Of a stretch of 64,000 nucleotides of DNA, positions 39,180 through 52,200 are shown one piece after another. The notes under the pieces were generated by a model. The model was not told the origin of the DNA, made no database searches, and worked only from the letters and a program-made list of their open reading frames with translations. The stretch is from Tubulanus polymorphus. Taxonomy: Eukaryota > Nemertea > Palaeonemertea > Tubulaniformes > Tubulanidae. How positions within the stretch are numbered: position 1 is the first letter of the stretch; every line of letters begins with the position of its first letter. A program made the position numbers and the translations under genes. Location of the stretch: positions 1,550,001 through 1,614,000 of the forward strand of contig NC_134031.1 of NCBI RefSeq assembly GCF_964204645.1, in the 5' to 3' direction.

Positions 39180-39494
39180 TAACGACGTACTGCATTCTGG
39201 GAGCTAGCTGTAAACGACAGATATCCAGCCAGCCTGTCGTCTCTCTCCGCGCGAGTAACGTATGCTGCTGCTGCTGTGTTTCCTATATGATCGATGATTC
39301 GTAATCTCGTCCCGGGATGAAGCTATAAACAACCAGAAAAATAAAACTGGTCCGCCGGAATTTCGATTCGGGATTTATATGAATTTTTAACGCGTTTGTT
39401 GATATCGATGATGTTTCGTCGTTTTTATTCGTCGTCGGATTAAAACGTCGCGTTGATTAACGGAATATCAATTCAGCGTTTACTTCATCGAAGG
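39180..39494 (+). promoter_or_regulatory. Candidate promoter and non-coding first exon of TBC1D2
   Basis: A CpG-rich patch in otherwise AT-rich spacer ends with a plausible donor (CGAAG before GTAAAG, at 39495). The first identifiable TBC1D2 exon (from 43187) begins at a splice acceptor, so an upstream non-coding exon is required. This patch is the best candidate I see, but that is inference. Confidence 0.3.
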
Positions 39495-40573
39495 TAAAGA
39501 GAAAACTGAAGAAAGCGATGAGAAAATAATTTCCTTTTTATTAAGATTCGTTTATTCGTTATGATTAAGATAATTTCTACATGAGCTGTTGTCATTTTTA
39601 CAAGTTTCAACCTTATATTTGTGTGTGCAGTTTCCATTTACTGCGGGAATTTAATTTAACATTTTAACATTGATTCCGGGTGATTGTAAATTTCATCTGA
39701 AACAAGCCTTCTATTCATTGAGGAATAGGGAGGAGTTGTACTTCGATGAGAAATACTTCTGAATCATTTTCAATAATTGGCCCGAAGATAAAAGAATAAT
39801 ACGTGCAACAGTTTTAGAATTAATGATGAATCATCATGTGACACGGCGAGAACCGATCACTTATCGATCATTAAATTCCGTGTAAATCCGGAATCTTGTT
39901 TTAAACTTGAAACTTTTGAACAAAAAACCATAAAACTCCTAGTTGTTTTACTAGCGCAAAATATTTGATTATCGTCTCAAATCGTGATCGGAATTCGATG
40001 TTGTACGCAAAATTGTATTGATATTTTCGTCTAGATTTAAACAAACATGCCCTCTAAATTTCCTGGTGCCATTTTATTCCAATTATTTGACATATCGTTT
40101 TAGACTGAAGAAACGTGGCGTAGAAACCACACGAAATATTTCTACATTTAACTTCATTCAATTATCGTGGGATTGGAATTTAGAAATCACGCTACGGAGT
40201 GAATCCTTTATAATTGCAACATTTTACTGACAGTTCTCTCGTTTCCTGGGGCTGTGTTTACCCCCAAACAGGACGCTTGCCTCTGGAGAATATGTAAGAT
40301 ATACATATAATGTTTAATGCATATAGAATTATTGATTTTGTTCTATTAAATTGAAAATTGGCATATTTTTAATTGTACCATATTGTATTGTCTGCCTCAC
40401 TATGGCTATGTTTCGTGTTGCTACGCGGCTGCATTTTTTAGTAACGGGTATTTTAATGAATCTACGTAAAATAGAGAATTTTTAGTTCGAGTTTGATGTC
40501 GGTACTTATTACTTGCATAAAAGAATCGGTGTTTATTTCAAATAATTGAACGTCGAGTGAAATCAACCATGGC

Positions 40574-40870
40574 AACAAGGTAGATCCAACAAGGTAGATC
40601 CAACGAGGTAGATCCAACAAGGTAGATCCAACAAGGTAGATCCAACTAGGTTAATCCATCTAGGTAGATCAGATCCTAGTGGAGTAAGAAAAATGAATGT
40701 TAGTCGCTGTCTTCAGGAACGGATCCAGTGACTTGTCACATCTCAACAGGTTGTCTTCATTGACAAATTAGGAAAGGGCGCTCAAAAATATTTGAAGGAC
40801 TTCTACAAGTCTCACAAGTGCCGCTGGATCCTCACAAGTGCCCTTGGATCCTCACAAGTGCCCCTGGCCC
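40574..40870. repeat. Two minisatellites
   Basis: At 40574-40670 the 14-bp unit AAGGTAGATCCAAC is repeated about six times with decay at the right. At 40805-40868 a unit of about 22 bp (CTCACAAGTGCCCCTGGATC) is repeated three times. Confidence 0.8.
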
Positions 40871-43187
40871 TAGTCTTTGTAACATAGTAGATATTATCCC
40901 TGTGGAGTCGTTTGGCAGTCGTCGAGATGATTCCGAGATTCTCACAATGACCTAATTAACTGTCTCACATACAAATTATACCTAGACCAAAAACATAGCA
41001 TAAAGGATTCTTATATTCAAGATAATTGATATATGATTAGAGACTTAATTGAGTACGTTGATAATGGAAATTTAGAATCGTTTTTGATTCCTTGCCCTAA
41101 AAGACATGTAGTAGAGGAATCATTGAAGATATTGGAAGTAATTGTCAGTTGTCAGGCATTCTTGTTGAATCAATCGAATCCAGGGACGGATTCAAATGAA
41201 TGAGTCATTTTTTCGCGACGTATTAATTTTCTAAAAATAGAATTTGTTACCTCAGCACGAAATAATTGTCAATCAGGAATTCGGTCGAATTGATGACGGG
41301 GGACGACAGTGGTTACCGTGCGAGTGAGCGGGTAACCGGGTGATTCATTGATCGTGTTTGAAACGTGTTAACAGCTCTGTATTCCTCCTCCTCGTCCTCC
41401 TCGTCCTGTTAGAACAGGATATTATTGTCCGTTTCTATTATTCATCTCTGTCGATACGACACAATTCAAATAGACTTGCATCAGTTGGCTTTCATTTATA
41501 TCTAGAACCAACACGATTGACAGCTAGCTGCTGTTTTAGTGTAAATATGAATTATTGTCATCGCGCCAAATAATCATAAAACTAGGGCTAAAAATAATAC
41601 CTTGTTTCTGATAATCTGCTTCAAGTAAACTGCATGCAATTTGTAATCAGTTCATTTCTATAATTGCCGGGTTCGTTTTGATAAAGCTAAGAAATGATAT
41701 GTTGTTTCTCCTAATCGGTCGGGTCACTTCGTCAACTGCTGTCTGTAATGTTTAGGTGAAAGTAATGTTTAGGGTAGATAGGCGCCTGTTCAACTTTTAA
41801 GCTCAGCAAAAATGAGAAACAATGTATCAATTTTTTTAGCCTAACGTTTGGATTTTCATTTGTATGAATTCAACTACGGCTGCAGCCGAGGGCGTGTAAA
41901 CCACTTAATAGGATTTCCATGAAGGAATACGCGACATTTGTGAACATGAATGCAGTTTTGCATAAATGCACGATAATCCCTTCGCGATGAAGAGAGAATT
42001 GTTAATGTAATGGATTATAGGTTTTTACCTTGCGTTTAAAAGGCTAAAAAATTGATACCTTGTTTCTCCTAATCGACCGGGTCATTTTGTAAACTAAAAT
42101 AGAATTTGTCATCAGTTCATTTCCATAGCTACGCGGTCTGTTATGGTTAGCTAATGGACGCTTCGTTTTAGAGTTCATGGTTAGCTTGATCCTGATTTGA
42201 AAAAAAGTTATGTACAGGGTAGATAGGCGGCCGGCCGGGGCAACTTATAAGTTCAGCAGAAATGAAAAATAGGGTATCAATTTTATTTAGCTTTACTTCC
42301 ATATTTTCCTTAATGGACGGGATCTTTGAGAGTTTTATAATTGGACCAGAAAAAAATATCAGAAACATACGGGACTATGACCATCTAAGTTCTGTAGTCG
42401 ATCCAACAACTTTACTTAAGACCTACGTTTAAGACCTTTTGGACTTGAGTGACGATTTTTCAACTCAATTGTGAAAATTGGTCGCCATGTTTTTCATATG
42501 TTTCTAACCTCAGGGATATACTATGATAGCGATATATGACAGGATTTGAAAAACAAAGCTGCTTGTCATCCTTTTGTTACTGATAAAACACATGCCTCCA
42601 GCTCTGAAAATCTGTGACAGATTTCTATAAAATGAATTGATAACACGTGACATTTCAATCAGAATATCCATCTGACATTTACATCTCTGTAGTGGTGGTA
42701 TATGCGTTAGCACGACATTCTCCACTCGACCTTGTCCTGTTTAGCCCATAAACAGCATCTGCATTTCTTATTAATTCATCGGGGTTCGATGACATTTAAA
42801 TTTGCCTTGGAGAGAAACGATAAGGACAGAATTCTGCTGAACAAAAAGCTTAAAGTTGCTGGTGACAGCCTTCTCAATTCATTGAAATTATGATAGTCAT
42901 AAATGGGCTTCAAGGCAGATTGGTTCGTATCAATTCTGGAATTCTCTTCTGGCGTGCTAGAATACGCTATACCTATCCCGGAATAGCATCATCTGTAAAC
43001 CCTGAAGCTGCTGTTAAGTTATTAGAGTCTGTGATCCAGAATTGATATTCCTAAACCAGAAAACATTCAATTGAAACCTGCCTTAAATATCAACTTTTAA
43101 AAACTAAATTCTGACTTATTACAAATTCATCAATCGATAGATTGAAATAATATTCACTGTCATTTATGATTTGTGTTTAATTTCAGG

Positions 43188-43259
43188 ATGGGTAACACAG
43201 AGCTCCAAGTTCCGTCAAATAGAAACTATTGCTCGATTTTAATAAGAATTTCTAGATAG
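43188..43259 (+). promoter_or_regulatory. Upstream ORF in the TBC1D2 5' leader
   Basis: An ATG two bases into the exon that starts at 43187 opens a 23-codon frame. It closes with TAG only 7 nt before the TBC1D2 start codon. If the exon border is right, it could reduce translation of the main frame. Inference only. Confidence 0.4.
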
Positions 43260-43266
43260 ACGCACT

Positions 43267-46200
43267 ATGTCAGGATGGCACAGCCTTTCCGGTTACCTCG
43301 GCTTCAAGCAAGGAGGAAGTAAGAATCTTTTACACAAATCTTTAATATGCATTGTAATAAACATCGTTATCTGTCACATAGATCTTCAATATAAAACCAC
43401 TAAATCCTCTAAACCGAAGAGACAGACATGAATCTCTCAAGAAATAGTTTCAATATTCCTCTTATATCTGGATACCCCTTCTTTCATTTCTATGGACATA
43501 AGCAAGAACAGCATTTTTGTACATCCAGTATTTCTCTGATAGGTATACTGCAAATTATTATAGAAGAATCAACAAATGGAAATTAATATTAATGCTTGTT
43601 CCAGCACTTAAGTTGTTGATTATCCATAACCAGATATTGGTTCATCTAATTACACATTACAAACAGCAATGATTTTAATGTTTCTTGTTTTTAATGTTTC
43701 AGCACTCGGTCGACTGAAAACACAGAAACGTTTGTGGTATATATTTGAAGAAAGTCGTTGTTGTTTGTTGTATTATAAGAATCAAGAGGATGTGATTCGT
43801 CGGCCTCCGCTCGGTTCGATTGATATCCGTGGAGCATCGATTTGTCTTAATCTCGATCAAAACAATCAGTTCATTATCAGGTACCGGTAAAAATTATTCG
43901 AAATATCGATCTGCGCAGCTGTGTCCGTTAAACCCCTAGACTGTGAACTGTGTTTGAACTCCTTTAACTGCATTTCAATCTTGTGTTACCCATATTCTAT
44001 GTCTACAAAATAATAGTAGTCCAGGAGCTAGCCCAACTTTAACTTGAGAGAATCCCACATACAATGAGAGAGATGAAGTCGGAAAAATTTCCTTTAAGCT
44101 AACAATTTATTCAACATTTCAGCTACCCCGGTATAACCTAATGATCTTCAGGAATACTGGGTATACCTTATAATACTTATATCAGTGTAGGATTCTTAAT
44201 TATGGTTAGCCCCACTTTATTTAAAAGTTTGAGCACAAAAGGTCTATTGGTCTACTGGTTAGCACACTTGCTTTCTACGAGACCCGGGTTCCATCCCCGG
44301 TCAGTGTGCAAAATTTCACTGTCACGGTTAGAATTCTGTGAAACACTTCCCTTAGTTTCTGGGGTTTTTTTCAACGCAGCTTTCGAACCCAACTTCTAGC
44401 AGCAAGCTTCTAACAGCACAGTTTTTTTAATTTCAGTTCAAAGAACACAGATTACATATTCACAGCTGATAACCATGAATCTATGATGATATGGCTTCTC
44501 GGATTACAGGTAGATTGCTTCATCATTTTCAAAGTGTTTGACATTTTTCTAATAATCGCTTGATGTTTCGATTTCTATTTCATCTCGTTTTTCAGTCAAA
44601 ACGTGATGCGTATTCACAGAGATCTCCAGACAAAACTGAGGTTAAAGATAAACCACGGTGTTCGACGTCTGTTGTTAAAAACAGCGGATTCGCGAATAGA
44701 AGGGTGAGAAATCATGAGACTGAAACTTTATTTCACATGGGAATTAACCATAAACAACTGACTGAACCTTTATTTCACACAGGAATTAAGTATAATAAAC
44801 AAACAAAAAACTAAATTCAGTTAAACTTTTTCTTTACAATGTGCAAATAATCAACCTCTTCTCGAAGGTTCATGTAAATGCCAAAATTACTGACTATGAT
44901 ATCATTTTTAAGGTTTTACGATGAAACAATTTATAGTTTTTTCGAATATTGAAACATAATTTTCATTCAGAAAACAGTTACACCGGATACATTATATATG
45001 TTCCATATATCGGGGTAGTTATAACTAGATATGACTGTGTACATGTATATGTGAACACTGACAGGTGATTTGTGAAAACGTATTAAGGATATTCTGATAA
45101 TGATATGTGTGAAACGCTGATAATTTCTCGATATTTTTAACACTATATTCTAAATAGTTTCGTGCTAAAACAACTTCTAGTACTCCGCTCTCATGCTGAA
45201 ATGTGTACGGGTGGTTTCTTAAAATGTATTTATTTTTTCATTTTGACGAATTATGAGCTGAAATGTTCAATGTTTTTCTTTCGTTGGCAGGGAAACTCCT
45301 TATATAGATCTATGACGTGGGTAATTAGTCTATTCTTCAATAATTCGATTAATGGAAGATGATGAAGTTTTCCTCGGCGTGGAATTCTGTGAAGCCCGAA
45401 ATAAGCTCTGAATCTGTGAAATCCTCGCTTCATGGAATTAGTGCTAAAATGTGTTGATCGGTTGTGGGATTTCGTTGTATCTCGCTGCTTCTCAAAGTTG
45501 ATCCGAGTTTTGACTACATAGTTTATTATTGGACTCTTAAGACCCCCAACTCCATAACTGTTGCTTAGAATTTGAAAATGAATTAATTTTTGAACTCTTT
45601 AGTTGCAATTTCAACCAACAAAATGTAGAGCTGGATCCATAGTTTGAATTCTTAACTCATTCCGAAGAAGACGTGGTTGCTGAATTTTACATTTTTATGG
45701 ATGCTGGGCGCAAGAATCCGATGACTACAATATCTATTGTTATAACTGTGTAGGATGTTTGAATATTTCTCAGATGAGAAGCAGCGATCTATAATCGATG
45801 AAATGGGGTCGGGTCGTTGCATGTTTTAGTTCTGTTTCGTATTTGCATGTTCATGTTTCTGAAACCTTTCTTCTGTTTGAAAAACGAATCGTTCTTTTCC
45901 AAACTGCTACTCAATACACGTATGATCACCGCCTACGTTCGTATCGTTTTTGTCGCCTTTTTTTATCGGAAAATATGAAGTTGTAACAACGTCCATAAAC
46001 GGTGTACATGTTTATTGCCTAGTGACGGAGCTCTCACCTATCGTTGTGTCGTCATGACCAGATTTCAAGTGTTTATTCTGTCTCAATAATCATATAGAAT
46101 GTCATAGGTTACCTTTATATAATAAATCCATTACGTGTAATAATTATTTATGATTTGATATTTACCGGTAGTTGTTCGCACTGATATCAGAGTTAGAGTT

Positions 46201-49200
46201 GTAGAGGAACCATGTTAACCTGATATCAATCAGTAAATGAGAAGACTGGTATTGTTGTGTGGGATCGATGATTTTATTAGAAATTATCAGGTTTTACCAC
46301 TTTCGCATAGAATAGCTTCATCAGGTCGATCAGTCAGTGGAGAAACAACAGTATTTATAGGGAGAGTGACACTAGAGGGTACAAAGTGCGACTTAGCACC
46401 CAGTATTCTCAAATAAGTTTTTTACTCTCCCCATGAAGTTAACTTATTGGAGAGTACTGAGTACTAAGTCACACTACGTACCCTCTACGGTCACTCTACC
46501 TATAGATACTGTTGTTTATTCATTGACTTTACTCTTATGCCCGATGAAGCTGCTATGTACTAGAGCAGAGAAAGCTCGTAATTTCTCATAGAATCACTGT
46601 AACTACAAAGCCAAACTCAGGTAACACTAAGATCCTTACGGGTCGGATCTTTTGCCACCTGAGTTAGGTTTAACGTCTTCTTCGTATTTGCTGGATTTGA
46701 TATCAGTAGTGTAATAGTTTACAGCATTAATGAATGGTTTATGAAGAGGTTTATATGATTAACTATGACGTCAATTATAACCGATATACGGGGTGTGTGT
46801 GTGTCGTTGATATTGTTGAGTTTGTTTGATTATCTGTTTAATCAGGTGGTTCTAGTATGTAATAGGCAGATGCTGTCTATTAATCATATACCTGAATTAT
46901 ACCCTGGGATCCAGTTTAACTGTCAGTTAAGATTTGATTAGACTTGTTGGAGTAGAGTCGAATTTAATCGAGGACTTAAAAAACTGGCTCAGGGAGGGTT
47001 TATAGTAATTATCGGTGTTAGATCTCCTAGAGTATAAGGACCTACCGCATCCATTCCATACATGTAGGTTAGATATAGGCTATAGGTATCAGGAACCCTC
47101 GATCAATAGTCTTAAGCCTAGCGCACATCGATGTGAGCGAGCTTACGATTGGTAAGCGTCGATCTATCTCCAGTTCCAGCCAGTTGCCCATGTTCTATTT
47201 TTGAGCAACTGGTTGTACTCAATCGCAGTCATATCCGTCGATGTGCGCGCTCTGGATCTCGACGATCGACACGCGCCATGCAGTTGCTGCAACTGACCGG
47301 TTGTAACTAGATTTCGATGTGCGCGGGGTAATCGTTCGGTAGCAACTAGTTGTCTCCGATCGCAGTGTCGATGTGCGCTAGGCTTTAGACCGATTGAGGA
47401 ATTCATTGAGTGTAGAGTTAAACCTGGAGTCAACTGGAGATGGTTGAACAACACCTGTGTATTATATAGTATGTAACAGATGTCTGGACTAGTCTCAGTT
47501 CTATACGTTTGATAAGCAAGAATCACTTCGATAATCTTCTCATATTCACTTATAAACAGGAGTAGTAAACACTATAGGATTCAGTTCCACATTTCTTACG
47601 GTTAGAATTTGACTCTTAGGTTTGAAACGACGGAAACGAACTGCGGTTTATTTTAACTCTAAGCGAACTTGACTACGAATACTAGTTGAAAGTGGTTTCT
47701 ACTTCTTTTTTAAAGATCAGCGACTAAAAATATGAAAATACTCTGAATCTGAATAATTTCTTGTGGATTTTCAATCAAATGACTTATCGTTATCAAATTG
47801 CTCTCATTTTTGGTGAAAACTACTATATTTAGAGATATCAGGTTGTCCGGTCTACAATTAGAGATATCAGGTAGTCTGGCCTATAATTAGAGATATCAGG
47901 TAGGCCTATATAGTCCGGTCTGCTTTGAGGGTCAAACTCTGAGAACTGTGAATCTGGATCTCTGTATCTAGTGATTGGTTGATGGTAGAACTAGGACCCA
48001 GTTCCATAGTTCTGAGACATGAATGTCAACGTCAGTTCACTCATCAAAAATTATCTCGAATTCTATCTTAGAATTAACTCATAACTGTGGAACTGGATCC
48101 TGAATATTGTGGTCTCGAGTTCATTCTGTAGGATTCTATGATAGTTTCATTCAGGCGTCTGTTGTACAACTATGATCAGTAATTCTCACGTTTTTTTTCT
48201 GCGTTTTAGAGAATTTCCGAGCCGAACGTTTCACCGATCGTGCGCGGAGGCAGCGTAAATAAAGACGACAGCCATGTTTTTACGCGCGGAGGCTCGTTAA
48301 AGGCGTCGACTCGGTTATATCGTATGAAACGTGAATCACACACGCCTCCCGTTCTGTTGCAACGAATGGATACAATTGACAGCGAGAAAGATTGCGATTC
48401 CGTTAAAACTATTAATATTCCTACGCAAGGTTTGTTACATAATTGGTTTGGTCCGTCTGTGGACTCAGTCCTACAGTTCTTGGATCTGAAATAAACCCCT
48501 GTTTCATTTTCAGGGGCACAATTCAAATCAATGAACCTAGTTAATAAGAGGGATAACTAACTGGGTCTGTTTAAAGATGAAATTTGATTTGAATTGAACT
48601 AATTTTTTACTCTTAGTAAAACTTAAGTGACAAATGGGTCTCGTGGCGGAAATGGGTCTCGTTCTCTAGATAATAGTAAGACTCTCAGAATGCAGTTGAG
48701 ACCAAGTCACAAATAACTGATTTTATTACAGCTTTCCTTATTAAACTGTGGCCTTTGATAACCGTCTTCAAACTAAATACAATACCGGACAAACTCAGTT
48801 TTACTGTTGTTCTCAAGTTGATATTTGACTTGAGAAGAGTCAGAATATTGGAAACAAACCAATTTTGACTCCAACACCAAGTCTTGGTGTGTACTTCTAA
48901 AACAAGTTCTATGGCCATCATTTTTGTCTTAAAAAACTGTACATATAATCATACATGTACTAGTCCTATATGTAATGAATGTTTGTCTCGTGGTAAACTA
49001 TCAGACAGTTGGTGACATGTTGTTGCTTCAGTGTGTCATACATATCAGCCTGCATCTGCTTGGTCATAAATATGAGTTATATTAGAAATAATTTACACAT
49101 CACACAAGAATAACCAAGCTGAACACATGAAAATCCGTATATTCTTGTGAAATGAATACCGGTATTTCTTTACGCGGCTGGGCGCGGGGACGACTGTGAC

Positions 49201-52200
49201 AGCTGCATAAACACAGCGAACACACCCCTCAATTTTCATTCCGAGTTTTCAGTCCCTCGGCAGACGCGCGATACACGACGTAATTACATCAGACGCTCCT
49301 TCAAAAATACAGTCTTTATTTGCAATCGATGAAACACTTTTGTTATAACCGATGAAATCGCCATTTCTCAATACGTTTATTATTGGAGCTTGTATCGTAT
49401 TTCATCAATTGAAGAAATGATGATGAATTTTGTTCTGAAATGGGAAACATTCTTTAATATAGTGTTAGATCGAGCTCTAACTGAATCATGCTCCGTTTCT
49501 AATGAGTCAACTTTGACTCAAATCTTAACTTAAACAACTGTGTAACTTGGTACTGAATGGTAAATACCTGGTAATACTACGTCTGGGGCGGATTTAGGGG
49601 GTCCGGACCTTGCCTTTTCATTGAAGTGGCTCTTTTCGTCAAGACAGGGGTTGTTAAAACCTGTAAATTTGATACTCATTCTTTCAGAAATTGCAACCTT
49701 TTGCATGTTTTGCTTCAAAAATATCTAACACCGTACCAAGGGCAGCCTTTAACTAGGCAGCTTCATGAGTGAAATGCCTTTCTTCTGGACCCCACCTTCC
49801 AATTTTCCTAGATCCAACCCTGATAGTTGATCATAAGATTTTTGAATATTTCCTATATTTAGGAATGAGATACGAGGATACAAGTGGACCGGATAGTCAA
49901 CTGAATAGTAAAAAATCAACGGATAACGTATCGAGTATCGGTGGATCGACGAGGGACAGCGATGACGAAGCAGACGTATTCGACTACGAATCGATGTCGA
50001 TGCCAGAAGTTTCAACTCCGTGTCACGAACATTTGAAGAAGAAACTTTCCGACACTTCAGATTATCACAGTAAAGCATCGACGAGTACGGTTCCTGACGC
50101 TCACGAGCGCTCCAGGTAATCTTTGTCTGAATATGAATTTTGTTTTGCAAAATACCTTTTTTTGAATGTGGTATTTGAAGAAATAAAAAGGTAACTACAT
50201 GATGCAGTCATAGATCCAGTTTGTTTCTAATTGAATCCAGTTCCACAGTTGTGAGATAATCATTGATGAAACATTCTGAATCCATGTTGTGACAATGATG
50301 TAGAAAATTCCAGGTATTCATTGAATGTCGATGCATATTTGAAAATCGATGTTAATTATTGCCTGGAACATTTACCAAAACCTGAATAAGAGTTTTATTG
50401 CACAAAACACCTCTTTTGAATGTGGTATTTTTGAAAGGTAAAAGGTAAACTACATGTTACATTTTGCTACATTTAGTTTCTAATTGAATCCAGTTCCACA
50501 TTCGTAAGATGAAATTTCACTCTCAATAATCATTGATGAAAAATTCTGAGTCTATGTTGTGACGATTATATATAGAAAATTCCGCTATTAGAATGAAAAA
50601 TAAAATCTGAAATGTTTCTTCGAGCTGTAGTTTATTTGAAGTTTCGACTATATCCTGATATTCTCCTTCAGAAAATCTTCTGATTTTTCATTAGTGTAGG
50701 ATTTTCTATATTGACTTTTGATAATTGAAAGTAAACCAATAATTTAAACTGATGAGTTAAATGCATTTCACAGCTGTCGAACTATATTTCCTGATGTTCA
50801 TATCTTCAAATCAGATTTTTTCTTGTTGACTGAATTTTAAGCAGTGTTCAGCATTGATTTGTTCTAAAGACCTATTAACCGAGTACAATGTAGGCGTAGA
50901 GTACTGTCGCACATCGGGCGACCATTCTACATCTCACATCCCTAGAGGCTGATTGATTTTATGATCTATTATTGGATATTGTTTGATAAGTTACAGCTGT
51001 TGCCGCAGTTTCAACGTTCAATCTTTTGTAGCAGAAATTATTGAGAGAAATATAGGATCGGTCTTTAATAGAATAGCTGTATAGTAATGTACATCGGTAT
51101 TCTATCCCCCAATCCCTGTTCTGCATTTTCATTGGCAGATCTCGATTTAGAACCATTGCATCAGTGATATTACATCATATTTCATGATGTTACATCTGAT
51201 TGTAAAAAAAAATCAGTGGCAACATTTAGATAATGGATCTTTTAAAGTATAGGGAAAAGAAAGTATATTTATTGTAAGGGACTTTCCCTATGACTTTCCC
51301 TATGGATCCAACTTGAAGTAGATATGGTGACCAAATTTTGATAAACCCTCCCCCATGAATGTGTACTTAGAATGACTCATAAGAGATTCTCTTTCCCATT
51401 CATTCTTTCATAAAGAGATCATTTTGATGGTTTTCATTCACATATTTTATATTTTTCATGTTTTCACAGTTCGTGGTCCGGTCAATCATCTTGTGATTCA
51501 GCTATTAATATCGACGGTCGTGAAATGTCAGTCAACGATATTCAAACGAGACTTCAAGATATGGAACAAGAACTGATGTGAGTATTCAATATCCTCGATG
51601 CCCAGTGCTGTATCAGGTTTGATGTAAGCAAGAGATACTAAACGACCCAATTCCATACGTCTGAAGAAAACCAACAGTTGATGATTTAACAATTTATTCT
51701 GACAGTTTTCAAAGTTCTGTTTTTTTCATTTCACGGATGATGAAGTTTCGTCAAAACTTTGAAACTATCAGAATAAACTATCAAATCATCAACTGTGGGT
51801 TGTGCTGATTAATTCTGAAATATTGAGATCAAGATCAGTCTATCAGTCATGTTGAAATTAGTTCATTTCCAAATATTGACATTCTAGTTAAATTTTTACT
51901 GGATCTGTGAAACTGACTTCAGAACGCAAGACTATTCTATAGAGTTTAAATCAGTTCATCTCTGATGTTTTTATCGTTAAGAGTCCCTAGATTTAACCGA
52001 GACCTATGTAACTGGGTCCAGGGTCTGAAACCGAGGGTTGTAAATTGATCGTTTATTTTTTCCTGAATCGATACGATCTACTTCACAGAGATTTTCATTT
52101 CGACGTAACTTCTTTATTGCGCCATTATTTCACATTATAAAACGTTAATCGACTAACAGCTAATAATACAGTCCACATTTCATCTTTATGCGACGCGCAA

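Larger units (their letters stand above)
37451..43186. other. Divergent spacer between CHD4 and TBC1D2
   Basis: About 5.7 kb with no supported coding exon. It holds a tRNA-like element, several minisatellites and a CpG-rich patch, each listed separately. A repeated segment occurs at about 41763-41835 and again at 42205-42290, both containing GGGTAGATAGGCG and CAGCA-AAATGA motifs. A GC-rich, open minus-strand patch at about 37960-38060 could be a non-coding first exon or a promoter; I cannot decide. Confidence 0.5.

Noticed and set aside
47164-47526. A 120-residue minus-strand frame
   Set aside because: Most of it lies within the TTA-flanked MITE and shows no protein family features.
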